A stretch of DNA of 64,000 nt, from positions 191,009,112 through 191,073,111 of the forward strand of contig OX465281.1 of assembly GCA_949987705.1 (NCBI GenBank), in the 5' to 3' direction. Below the pieces are notes generated by a model. That model had not been told where the DNA came from. It saw nothing but the letters and a program-made list of their open reading frames with translations, and searched no databases. The position numbers and the translations under genes are program-made. The stretch's first letter is position 1. Every line of letters starts with the position of its first letter. Positions 10,864-23,821 of this stretch are shown piece after piece. Source of the DNA: Thereva unica. Its lineage: Eukaryota > Arthropoda > Insecta > Diptera > Therevidae.

Positions 10864-10944
10864 CCTTAATACTGCGTTTCCATGTAGAGTTTACCCTGGG
10901 GTGCCTTTGAGAAGATATGCCCGTTTTGGCTTAGAGAAAAGGGG

Positions 10945-11295
10945 ATGGTCGAGATAATGAGACGGGGCAACTACACAATGAACGATGCTTGGAGGATTTT
11001 CAAGTCGAAAAACAGAACCCCAGAAAATCACAACCTCAAGGGAAAAGTCATCCAACGAAAAGACAATTCACAACTCACCAAAGAGAAAGTATGTGAATCT
11101 AAGCACGTCCCGAACTGCAACACCCTGAAAGAGAAAGTTAAGGGTCCTCAGCCAAATAAAGGAAAAGAAGAATCTAATAAAGAAAATAAGGCCTCACAAC
11201 AGCCCAATCCTAAAAAGAAATCCAAGACTTACAAGGGTCCCTTCTTAACAGCGGAAGGATCCTCAAAATTCACTGTTTTTAGCTCTTCGGAGTAA
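10945..11295 (+). CDS. Lysine-rich hypothetical protein, probably transposon-derived
   Basis: A 116-residue frame rich in Lys, Asn, Gln and Ser, with repeated K-G-K/K-E-E-S type segments. I recognise no domain and the composition suggests a disordered protein. It lies within a hAT remnant. An AATAAA occurs near 11472 and the sequence just beyond (11510-11560) resembles the LINE tail at 52690-52750, so this may be the end of an inserted non-LTR element. There is no evidence of a host gene. Confidence 0.25.
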   Translation: MVEIMRRGNYTMNDAWRIFKSKNRTPENHNLKGKVIQRKDNSQLTKEKVCESKHVPNCNTLKEKVKGPQPNKGKEESNKENKASQQPNPKKKSKTYKGPFLTAEGSSKFTVFSSSE

Positions 11296-11732
11296 ATTTT
11301 TCTCTGATTTAGAGGTGCCCACTAATCATTTAGATTTTTATTTTAAACTTTGATGAAATTTTCTGTATATCAATGACAAATTTTAATTGTTAGCTTTTGA
11401 TTTTGTAAATTAGGCACAGCAGCCTTTTAAACGTTTGAAACCTACAAACTAACCAAGAGAGAGTTTTTTAAATAAAGTCTTTAAAAAAGTTGTTTCACAC
11501 CAAAGATTCGTGGTTAATATAGCTACAAGGCTTGGACCCTCTTGCTAGTAGCAATTAAAACAACAACTACCTTTACTGATGTCCTCAAAAACTGATCGTA
11601 ATTTTGTGATTCCCTCGATTATTTTCCATTTCTTCCTGAGTATTTATGTCGTAGTTACAATTTTTATTTAATACTTGATCATATAATATGTGAAATTCCA
11701 CCTTGTAATAAGGCATTTTGAGACACATTGTG

Positions 11733-12251
11733 CTATTTTTGGCTCGCTTTTAGTAATTTCCTCACTTTGGTAGAGCGGCTAAAGTGATCTAAAATTTTCC
11801 TTGATTTACCTATGTTCTGTTTTATTAATTCATATTGAAATAAGCCATCCTTCAACATCAATTGTACTGCACAGGGAATTTGTTGAATACCGGGAACTTC
11901 TTTTTCTAAATATTTGACTGCATTTGAAATGTTTCTGGAATTGTTAGTAACAATGGCCTGAATTTTGTTTGCCATTTCCCATTTCAATATAGCAAAGCGG
12001 ATATTGTGTGCTATAGTTTCAGTACAATGAGTTAATCCCTCAAAGAGCATTAGTTCTAGGCACATAGTAATCTGTGAAATTCAAGAAATCATGTCTTTCA
12101 TTCGATGACGAATCACTTGCGCACAGATCTGCCGTTAAGCAAATGAAAGGTAAGGGCTTCAGTTCATGCATAATATGATTTTTTACTTGTTCGTACATAT
12201 CAGGTATAATTTTTTGCGCAAAATTTCTATAAGAATCTATAAGACGCATGT
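11733..12251 (-). pseudogene. hAT transposase remnant
   Basis: Two overlapping minus-strand frames (12249-12040 and 12065-11733), joined by a frameshift near 12050, read as the core of a hAT transposase. The first holds an L-T-A-D-L-C block, the site where hAT proteins have the first catalytic Asp; the second holds the helical region after it, including a V-T-N-N-S block like the family's V-T-D-N-A. The dimerisation C-terminus is absent. The matching hAT-type ends of 10283-12414 support the assignment. Confidence 0.65.
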
Positions 12252-12422
12252 ATAACGGTCGTTAACGAGGATTTAAACAAAATTTATTACTTTGCTTAAT
12301 ACTTTGGCAGATAATCGACAAATAATCGCAATGATAATAGACGATTACGACTAATCGCTAAATACTGATAATCATCGATTACGATTAATCGTAATCGAAA
12401 TCGTTTCATCGCTACTTAAAAG

Positions 12423-13547
12423 TAAGTTAAAACATAAACATTTTCCATAACGAGATTTTATTTTTTGATTCTTGAATGGTTAATGTAGTATTAACGTCTG
12501 GCTATTAGAGGTCCTCTCTATTAAATGCAGTCATTATGGGATGAACGATTGCAGCCATGTAGTTCGTTTTTATACAAAAACGAACAGATATACGAAAAAA
12601 TAGATAGTCGACAATACAAAGGTCCTTTCCTGAGCCTCTAGTCTTTCACTTAAAGAAAAGATTAGTATGTTATGGTTTTTAATGAAGGTCGAATAGAAAG
12701 AGGTTGAAATGTCTCCATTTGTAGTGATTTTCTTACGTAAAACCATCCTTCAAAAAAGCCGTGCTGCAAAACTTTTCATACATACTCAAAACGTGGATTG
12801 AAATAGTGCCAAACGTGAGCCCATACCCAAGCCATCGTTTTCTACACTTCTTATCTCTACCTAAACTTGCAGCTGCAATATTCCGTTCCTTATTAGTTCA
12901 AAGAATAATTTAGAATGATTTTCTTATGAGAAAACATTGAGTGCACAGGTAAGCCTCATTTATAGTATCAACATTTCTATCATAGAGCCTTATGTTTGGC
13001 AGAAAGCTTAGATTTAAGAAAAAAGTAGTAGATGACTTTCAAGTCGTATAACTAATTCTAGCAAATCAAGGGGGAAGATGTCCGTCAAAGGTCATCAGTT
13101 TGATTCCTGACAAGAGATGTGACTTTTCGCGATATTAGTTTCCCTGTTTGCTTGACAACAAGCCCTCAGAATTATCTTATCTCTTCTTCTTTTATTCTTT
13201 TCTCCCTGCAATCTCGCTTTCCATATGTGCGCAATGCTCCTCTCCTTGACTTCTTCTTCTTTAATGGCTCTACAACCGGGATCTGGTCCTGACCTCTCGT
13301 CGCGTCGTTCCGTTATTATTTGTTTTCCGGATGAGGTTATTAGCCTAGCCCGATCATATTAACCTCGCAAGATAGCTACCAGTGGTCACTGCTAGGAGGT
13401 TATTATTGCACTTTCATCAGTCTGAAATAGTTGCAGCACGTGTATGTTAAGCTACATGTTTTCCCCCTATTCCGTAGTCCCCATTTCTTCCCAAGCATTT
13501 TTTTGCACAAGTAGAGAGCTCTATAGACTCTCCTGACTCTGTCCTTA
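12423..13547. other. Non-coding; LINE tail-like patch near 13265
   Basis: No gene seen. Around 13240-13310 the minus strand has GTTGTAGAGCCATTAAAGAA, a pattern typical of RTE-like LINE 3' tails. A possible SINE head near 13050 is listed among rejected items. Confidence 0.4.
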
Positions 13548-13760
13548 ATGCCCGGTTCACATTATTCCAGTAGCCAGCGATCGAATCCAGCGCTTGAATG
13601 CCACTGAAATAATGTGAACCGGCATTAGAATCTACCCAGATGATATGATCGTTCTCGGATTGATTCCCTGGATTACTGAATTGGAATAATGTGGACGATA
13701 TGATCCAGTGCAGCATTAGACTCGCTGGATTACTGGACTGGAGTAATGTGAACCGGGCAT
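13548..13760. mobile_element. Composite MITE with three copies of its terminal repeat
   Basis: ATGCCCGGTTCACATTATT starts at 13548; its complement occurs near 13608-13626 and again ending at 13760 with one mismatch, and a weaker copy lies near 13682. The element therefore folds both as a whole and within its left third. Confidence 0.65.
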
Positions 13761-14379
13761 TCACAGTCTCCACTTCAGTTTAGAATTAAGTACATATGTA
13801 TGACGCTTAAGGCTACTTGAACGTAGAGGGTAGATGTAACTGTTTTCTTCTATTCTTTCACCCTTTCTTTCAATATGTGTACCATCTTCCTTTGCTTGCC
13901 TTCTACAAAAATGAAATATATTAGTAGTCACGCCATTATCAAGAAACTTTGTGAACATCATTCCCAGGGAGCAAGATGAATTGAAGCCCCATAGCTAAAT
14001 TGTGTGCAGTCTGGCTAATTTGTTTACTTTCATTTGCCAGTCGAATCTTGGACTTGATCGAATATCAAGAAATAATAAGATTGGAAAAATTAGCCTGTAC
14101 TGATAAGGATAAGAAAGCTTCGACAATGAAAGAAAACACAAATTTTTGACGTCTCGGGAATTATTGAGAAGGCGTTCGTAGTTCTGCGTTTTCATTCAAT
14201 TTATCTTTTTTCATCTCTACAGAACTCGTCTACTTTCAAAGTAATCATGTGAATTTGTTTTCAATTTTCAACGTCAAACTTCATTAATTGCATGAAAAAT
14301 AAAGGCTTTTGATCTATAAATTCTGAATGAGTGGTCGTGTCATTTCGTCGTTAGTCATTTTAGACACTACTGACTTACA
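13761..14379. other. Non-coding interval
   Basis: Short frames only, none with a recognisable domain. Nothing further seen. Confidence 0.4.
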
Positions 14380-15228
14380 TAGGGTTGAAAAAAATCACGA
14401 TTTTTTTTTAAAAAATCGAATAAATCGATTTTTTTTATTTAAATCAGATTTAAATCAAAAAAATTTATATTGCGATATTGTTATAATAAATAACAATTTA
14501 CCAAATCATAATTTAACAAACAAAATCAAATGAAAACGCATACAACTGACCAAAAATGTTACATAATTGAAATAAATGAAAGAAATTCAGTGTATTCACT
14601 GACACATTGTAGGCCTTCAACTTTTATGACTTTTGGAGAATTTGATTCAAAGACTTTTATGACCTCTATTTTTCCCATACCTAATCCTTGAAGGCCTTTT
14701 CAAAAACCGATTTCAATGGTCCAAAACTCATAATTTTAGTCTTTTTAAGCACTATTATGTAGTATTTTTTGTTTTCCAAAACATTTTTTTCGTACCCAAA
14801 ACGTGGAAAAACGTGTTTTCGCTACTATTATTAACTTTTTACCACCTGTTGCCCTGGACCAATTTTATTTAAAACACATTCATTGAACTCCTCCAATTTT
14901 TCTCTTAATTATAGCGTCAAGAAATCGCAGGGTAGATTTATTTCAACTTTTAAATACATTTTCGCTATCTCTCCTAGACTATATTTTCTACCGATGTAAA
15001 CTGAACCGAATAAATACGTACTTAGACTGGCACACATATTTTTTGAATTGAGTTCGTAGTTTTTTAAATGTATATTTTGTAACATTTTTGGCAGTTGTAA
15101 CTGTTTTGTGAAATTTGCTACACTTGAGTAGATTTTAAAAAATTTGATTTAAATCATCGAAATTTGAAAAAAAATCATTTGATTAAAATCGCGATTTAAA
15201 TCACTTGATTTAAATCATCGCAACCCTA
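14380..15228. mobile_element. hAT-like non-autonomous element, 849 bp
   Basis: Starts TAGGGTTG and ends CAACCCTA, with AT-rich GATTTAAATC-type subterminal repeats in inverted orientation on both sides. The left flank is GACTTACA; the right flank reads G(C)ACTTACA, the same 8 bases with one inserted base. No coding capacity. Confidence 0.65.
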
Positions 15229-16019
15229 GCACTTACAGCTTATCATCTTATAGGTCAGTAAAATTACACCGCAATTATCAGTAAAAATGCAAATTCCCTT
15301 GAGCTCCATTAGACAAAATAAAAGTGACGGATTGTGTCATTGAGTGATACTTGAAGTCGCTTGGGTGCCAAGAGGCATCTCACCGAGACTAGAAGTTGCG
15401 GGCTCGAGAAGTTGCGGAAGAATGTGGAATATTATGCACGTCCAAAAGAGACGTGCTATTGTCTGAAATGGTGTAATTCTAGTTTACCCATTTCTATTCC
15501 GGACGACAAATATTATATAACTAATTCCCGCTTTTTATGTAGCATGCCACAGTCACGCAGTGTCTTTTTTGGATGAATACCGTTTGACATTAAATCTAAA
15601 TCTTACACCATCTCTGCTGGTGTCCTAAGGAGTCAATTTTATATTTATAACCTGTCCTGTTTTTATCTTTATAAATTAATTTCTTTCAATGACGGTACTA
15701 CTCGTTCCGCCTTCAATAATTTATGACTAAAACAAACACGTGCATCACCGAATGCTACTGAAGGATACTGAGCTTATTTTTGAATGGGAATTGAGTTTAA
15801 GGATTTCAAAATGAAATACTGTCCGTACTAGGCATACTAATGCATCAGCCTTGATAAAACTTGATCGCTATTGCCTCAGCGATTTTACCGACATGAGAAT
15901 AACATTAGATATGCTTGCTCAATCAAACTAAAATATGCAAAAGTGCAAGCACACAAGGTTTTACCTCTCTTTCAACACCCTGCTGACTTCTCAAACCTGA
16001 ATCCTATTTTATCCTTCTA
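15229..16019. other. Non-coding interval
   Basis: No gene or clear repeat identified. Confidence 0.35.
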
Positions 16020-17765
16020 TTCCACCCATCCATCCATGCATGACGCTACAGCCCAAATCGGGCGTTGGCCTTCACTAGGGCATTTCTACAAGTTTGGCGG
16101 TCCCTTGCAGCATGTCTCCAGCTCCGGATGTTGAGCATTGCCTCTGCGTCAGCTGTCACAGAGTCTATCCATCTCCTCCTGGGTCTACCTACATCCCGAA
16201 ATTTCTGAGGCTATAATTCGGTTTGGGATACGATTGTCCTCCATCCTGATTACATGGCCGGCAAGTCTCAGTCTGTTAATTTTTATTAAAGTTGAGAGTT
16301 GTGGGTCGTCAAAAATTTCATATAACTCGTTGCTGTATCTCCTTCGGCCCTCTCTGGTTGGGCCTATTATGCATCTGATAACTTTTCTCTCGAACCTGTT
16401 GATTCGTTCGTCTATGTCCTGCGTCATAGTCCAAGTCTCGCTACCATAACACAGTACTGGTCGTATTACTGTTTTGTAGAGTGAGAGTTTCGTTTTCCTG
16501 TGTACAAATCTTGAGTGCAGGATTTGTTTTTGGGCATAAAAGACTCTATTAATCAGTAGTATTCGTCTGGTTATTTCTTCCTTTTTTTCGTTTGCATTGT
16601 TGCATCACCTTCGTTTATCTTCAGGCCGATGTCCTTTGCTGCCTCTTTCAATTCGACATAAGCTTCTTTTGCTGCCAAAAAGGACCTTCCCACGTCATTC
16701 GCATATCCAAGTTGTACCGACTGTGCAGCTATTGATGCACTTCTCTGGACTGACGTTTTCCTTATCACCCATTCTAGGGCCAGATTGAAAAGCATGGGGG
16801 CCAGTCCATCTCCTTGTCTAAGTCCTTGTCGTACTTCGAACTCCTCTGTTATAACATTTTGGATCCTTACTTTCGCCAGTGAGCTATTTTTGCGCATTTG
16901 ATCAGTTGTACCAGCTTTGAGGGGATTCCTAATTCCGATAAGATCTGGTATAACCTCTCTCTGTTTATCGAGTCATATGCCTGTTGAAAGTCAAGAGAAA
17001 GTCAAGTCAAGACAAATATCTGGTATACATCTACATTCCTTTCCCAAGTTTCCTCCAGAATTTGCCTTAAGGTCAGCAGTTGGTCCGACGTTGACCTGTT
17101 TGTCCAGCTTGATTGCTTGATTGATGGTTTAAAACCAGCTTGATATTCTCCTATAAGGCCTTCTGCTATAGGTTCTAGTTTTTGTTTCACAAGGATTATG
17201 GAGGTTTTGTAGCTGGTACTGAGGAGTGAAATGCCTCTGTAGTTTTTGCCGGTTAGTTTATCTCCTTTTTTGTATATTGAACATTCGCTTTCTTCCCGTC
17301 CTCTGGTATTTCTTTCTCCCAGATGGTACATATGAGTTCGTGTAAGGTTCGTAATAGTTGCGGTCCTTCCTTTAACAGCTCAGCTGCTATTCCATCGGCG
17401 CCTGCCGATTTGTTGCTGTCTTGCCTTGTTACAGCTTCCTATACCTCATCCAGTGTTGGTGGTTCCATTGAGATGTTATCTTAGGGAATTACAAATGCCT
17501 CTGTCTGTGCATTCTCGTTTAGTATGGGGATAGAATTCAACAGGTTCTGAAAATACTCTCTCCACCTTTCCTTTATCCTATCAGGATCTGCCAACAAGTT
17601 CCCATCTATGTCTTTGCAGGTGTCCGTTCTTGGCTGAAAGTTATTGGTGATCTGGCGAGTTCTTTTGTACGCTTGTCTAATTCTTCGTTCATTGAAGTCC
17701 TCTTTCTGCAAAATCCTTCTTCTATTAATAAATCTTTAATGTAGTAATCATTCCATCAATGTCAC
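16020..17765 (-). pseudogene. RTE-like LINE, 3' half of ORF2
   Basis: Minus-strand pieces of a non-LTR reverse transcriptase in the expected order: linker before the RT (17711-17481), RT fingers with N-Y-R-G-I-S-L-L (17331-17002), palm with G-L-R-Q-G-D-G-L-A-P and a damaged Y-A-N-D in place of Y-A-D-D (16897-16571), thumb/C-terminal region (16427-16185) and a G-R-R-R-W-I-D-S-V end (to about 16060). Frameshifts and stops separate the pieces. The 3' tail ends in GGATGG-type repeats near 16030, as in RTE-like elements. The endonuclease half is missing, so the copy is 5'-truncated. Confidence 0.8.
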
Positions 17766-20159
17766 CAATTTAATTACAAGTATACGGTTTCCATACAATG
17801 ATGGATTGCTTTCGAACTTTCATTACACCGACGAATTTTCTTTTAATTATCTCTAAAATCCACAATTTTCTGTTATAGAGTAAAAAATTGAAGAAGCGAG
17901 TCTTGGGTAGTAGTTTCTTGGATGCTGAGATGACTCAAAACTTGTGAATCCATTGAAGCATTAGTTGTAGTCATTTTTTCTAGGAAATCAATTACACACG
18001 CGATATGGAATTTGTCTCATATAAAATAAGCAATGAGATTTGGGTTATTCAGATGTGTTCCAAAACTCGAGTGGAATGAAATCGAATCGGAATTAAATTT
18101 TACTCGAGTTAAATATATGTCACATAAAAGGAATTGGTCGAAATGTGGAACATGTAATTTCGATTTCGAGTTTACATATATTCGGCAAAAATCGAATTGT
18201 GGAACACCCCCCATTATTTGGGAAATCTTATTGCAATGATATGGTAAACTCTTTAACATTGAACTCGTTTCTGTTCAAGAGAATGACTTTCTCGTCAATT
18301 AGAGAATAAGTTTCTGTAATCCTACAACAAATAAAAAACTTCCGCGTGGTGCATCTAGTCAAACGCAGTAAATGCAGTCGTGAATCGTGGCTTAAAAACA
18401 AATAACTAATTGAAAACATTTTTTAATATAGATAAGCACAGAAACTAAACTTGTCCAAAATAATTCACTAAAAATTACTGCAGTTTGAGGAAGATCAGTG
18501 ACTCTGCCACAGAAGAAGTCTTAATCTATACCAACCGGTTAATCAAACGAAAAAATTTTCGTTTTTCTGGTTCGAGATAGTCATAACTTTTTTAAATGCG
18601 TCGTCGATGAAATCATCCAGCTCCTTATATTGTTACGAGTTAACCTACATTTCTCATCATTAAAGTATCCATGGTTGAGAGTAGAAGAGTACCGATTCTG
18701 CTTTATGCGATAACTGTGGTAGAAAAGTAAGAGTTGTAAGTTCCTGTGTAATTGTCTAATGTGATTCATTGCCTGGTGTAAAAGCAAATCTATTTAATTC
18801 AGGGGCACACTGCATTCCTTATCATTTAGCTCTTATCTATCTAGAAGTCTTCTTAACAAACATCTAATTAATACTTGTGTATGTCATTGGCGAAATTTGA
18901 AATTCTTCTAAACGTAATCAATTTTCAATTTTGAAAACATGCTTCTATATTACGACGAATATATGCTTTAACTATTTGCTGCTCTGTGTACTAATTATTT
19001 TGCTAAAGCTGCGAAGATCATTGTTTTTTTAGGAATATTTTGTTCAACTTAAAATTAGTGCAAAAGTGAAATTATAAAGTATTCTCATAAACAACAGCTT
19101 GAATTTCTAGACTAATTGTGACTAACGACAACACAAAAACGACACTATTTTTACTGAGGTGATATCTTTTTAAATCTCAGCCATAACCATTTTCTCGATC
19201 AGCTATAACTACGGGTGCCATCCGTCCGGGTTTCCGGTATTTGTCCTAGTTTGGAGCATCTGGCCGTCCGGGACACTTTCTGTGTCAGGGGTGATCCGAT
19301 CAATTGAATGATAAGCAATAAATTAAAACCAATCTTACTAAAAATTGACGTGTAATCCGCATTCAAGCAAAGTTCGGCGTGGCAAAAATGCTCTCCCTTT
19401 ATTTGAAAGTTCCAGTGATAATGCAATTATCAAACGTACCAAGACACACGTACATGCCCAAGCAGGTACCAATCGGTATAGGAGTTATTAAGGTTTAAAT
19501 AGTAATTAAACACTAAAACAAAAAGTGATCCTTCGGCACCGGCACATACCCGCAGACCTGTATTATCTAGTATAAAAATGTTCAAACTTTAATTTTCGAT
19601 CCCAAAACACCAAAAAAAAGTGGTCTTGCAAGGTATTATACAGCTCCTATAAAGATAAGGTATTATACAGTTGGATGTGCCAGGTGCCCGAAGGAGATCG
19701 TAAAACGACAGTGCAAAAAGTATTCACTGTCATGTATCCTACATCTTGGCAGGCACGATCTTATTGGACTTTAAACTCGAATCCGCCTGCGGGAAAGTGA
19801 TCGCGAATATGATGGTTTGTGATTACCGATTCGGGCATAGGGGCTCTTAGCCTATCCTTTTCAGGACAGCTCCTGCTGATCACTTCGATGAAGTGATGGC
19901 TGCCCTTTCACCAACCAGTCCGAGGTATTTGCGACACCCGCGTCGATCACCAAACCTAATACTCAATGATAAGAAAGATTTCCTCATATTGCTAAATTCT
20001 GGCTATAAATTGTCGGTACTATAAACACCGCGATCGAACGGTAACTAATTTTTTTTACTATTGATAGTTTGGTGTACTATCTGAGTGTACGTTCATACAA
20101 ATAAGTGGCAAGCTAACCGCCTAGTAGCTAGCTAGGGGGCAGGATGAATTATCCAAGGG
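17766..20159. other. Non-coding with small repeats
   Basis: Contains a weak MITE candidate at 18055-18215 (GTGTTCCA ends in inverted orientation) and a GC-richer patch near 19210-19310 with a short inverted GTCCGGG/CCCGGAC pair. GGTATTATACAG occurs twice near 19635 and 19658. No gene found. Confidence 0.4.
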
Positions 20160-20708
20160 AACGTTCACACCGACCGAACGTTCGTAAATTTTGTTGGTCC
20201 ACGTCGTTTTAGGGATGCACTGTCAAAATTTCAGCTCTTTAGCTCCAGCGGTTGGGGTTAACCCCACTTCACTCCCTTAGGATGAACTTCGAAAAATCGC
20301 TTCTTAGTGGATGTCCACGTCATTATAGGGATGCACTGTCCAAATTTCAACCCTTTAGCTCCAGCGGTTTGGGTTAACCCCATTTCACCCCCTTAGAGGA
20401 TGAAATTCGAAAAATCGCTTCTCGTAATTATAGGGATGCACGTCAAAATTTTAGCCTTTAACTCCATCGGTTTGAGCTGTGCGTTGTCTGTAAATTAAGA
20501 TTTTAAATTTTTTCAATTTTTTGATTTGTTTGGACTTCAATACGAACTTTCATCCCCTATTTCAACCCGTTCAAACCCTATGCCTATGTCCTTCTTCAAT
20601 GTCTAATCTATCTCTGTAACAAATTTCATCAAAATCGGTTCAGCCGTTTAGACGTGAAAGAGTAACAGACAGACAGAGTTACTTTCGCATTTATAATATT
20701 AGTAAAGA
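20160..20708 (+). repeat. LINE 3' tail with ~117-bp tandem units
   Basis: Three partial tandem units, each with AGGGATGCAC, CTTTAGCTCCAGCGGTT or a close variant and CGAAAAATCGCTTCT (starts near 20196, 20318 and 20424). They are followed by AAATTTCATCAAAATCGGTT and a TATAATATTAGTA end. The latter pattern is the typical 3' end of RTE-like LINEs and their SINE partners in arthropods. No coding part remains. Confidence 0.65.
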
Positions 20709-22597
<1,889 letters not shown>

Positions 22598-23470
22598 AAG
22601 AGCAATTAGTACACACTCGCGGTTTGGATTGATGTTTCTTTCATTATTTTTTTTTTAAAATGCAAAATCAAAAAAAGAAAAAAATATACAAATGCAGAAG
22701 TTGAAAATTATTGTACGGGATGGTCAAAAGTATATAAAAAAACATAAAATAACGAGGATATCTCAGAACGAAAAGGTTGGATTTTATGAAATGATTATTT
22801 TTTATTCAAATGTATTTTATTCAAATAAATACGTATTTATTATTTGAAAATTAAATAGATGTGTGTCTGTCTTCCTTGTATTAACTTGGATACATTTTAA
22901 TATTTTAGGTGATGACGGGTTTTTCTTTTGATTTGAAAAAATGTTTGCAATGTACATATAATCATTAATACAAATTGAATATGAATGAGAATTTATTACT
23001 ACTGCCGTCCAGAATAAACAAAGGCAAATGTATCCAAGCTAAGAAGAGATAGTACACAAACTATAATACTTTTCTACTTATAATTAAACAATGTTGCTAA
23101 ATTGAAACTAAAATATAAAATGAAAAGTATTATATGTTAAAGCAATAGCTTAGAACATTTGCCCAGATTTTTGGATGATTTTTTTTATATTAATTAGAAT
23201 TTGAAAATGATCTTTTGCGTAATTTTTAGTAAACGTTTTTTCCCATTAGTAGTAGTTGACAATTGCAAATATGATTTTAATGTGAAAGATGTGACGCGGA
23301 TGTGTGTGTTGAATTATATTTTACAATTTGAAAATTTTACTTTTAGAACCAGGGTAGCAGTTTATTATGCGGTCAACCCAAGCATTTTTAATGTTGTTTG
23401 TAAAATAGATTACTAGTACTTAGCAGAGATATAAAGAATTTTTGGAAATTGTAAGCTAGAACCCTCTTAA
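22598..23470 (+). other. Rho1 3' UTR and downstream sequence
   Basis: AT-rich sequence following the stop codon with AATAAA at 22824-22829 and 23013-23018. No separate gene. Confidence 0.5.
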
Positions 23471-23821
23471 GGTAGGGACACACTGAGCCCACGTACGCAA
23501 CGTATGCAACGCGTTATTAAATCTAAACGGTTGAATTTGTATGCCTAGAAACACTTATCATACGCAATACTGTCACACGCGTCCCACGCAACGTTATATC
23601 TGTCGATCCAGATCGGCGTGGGAAGGTGGAGTGGATATCATACGCCATCCCACGCGTAAGACCAGTGTGTTTCTAGAAATTACGTTCGCAACGCGTCAGA
23701 AGCGCCAGAAGAAATATTGAACGAATCTGACGCCATATACGTTGCGTACGCGTAGTGTGCACACCAACTCTCCCACGTTGGATAGTATACGTTGCGTACG
23801 TCGGCTCAGTGTGTCCCTACC
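23471..23821. mobile_element. MITE with GGTAGGGACACACTGAGCC ends, 351 bp
   Basis: GGTAGGGACACACTGAGCC at 23471 is matched in inverted orientation by a segment ending at 23821; similarity continues inward through ACGTACGCAACGTAT. The inside is unusually CpG-rich for this window. No convincing target duplication is visible. Confidence 0.75.

Larger units (their letters stand above)
10283..12414 (-). mobile_element. Decayed hAT element with imperfect 8-bp duplication
   Basis: The ends match as inverted repeats: TAGTAATGAAACGA at 10283 and the complement TAGCGATGAAACGA ending at 12414, followed inside by GATTACGATTA-type repeats on both sides. Flanks are CTTAAACC (10275-10282) and CTTAAAAG (12415-12422), 6 of 8 identical, as expected for an old hAT insertion. 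It contains a transposase remnant on the minus strand (11733-12251), a nested palindromic MITE (10703-10863) and unrelated sequence (10870-11560). Confidence 0.7.

Noticed and set aside
13050..13120. Possible tRNA-derived SINE head (A-box-like TAGCAAATCAAGG, B-box-like GTTTGATTCC)
   Set aside because: Weak matches, no tRNA-like fold, no second copy in the window and no clear 3' tail on the same strand.
18055..18215. MITE with GTGTTCCA ends
   Set aside because: Only about 13 of 16 terminal bases match and no target duplication is visible; kept as a weak note only.
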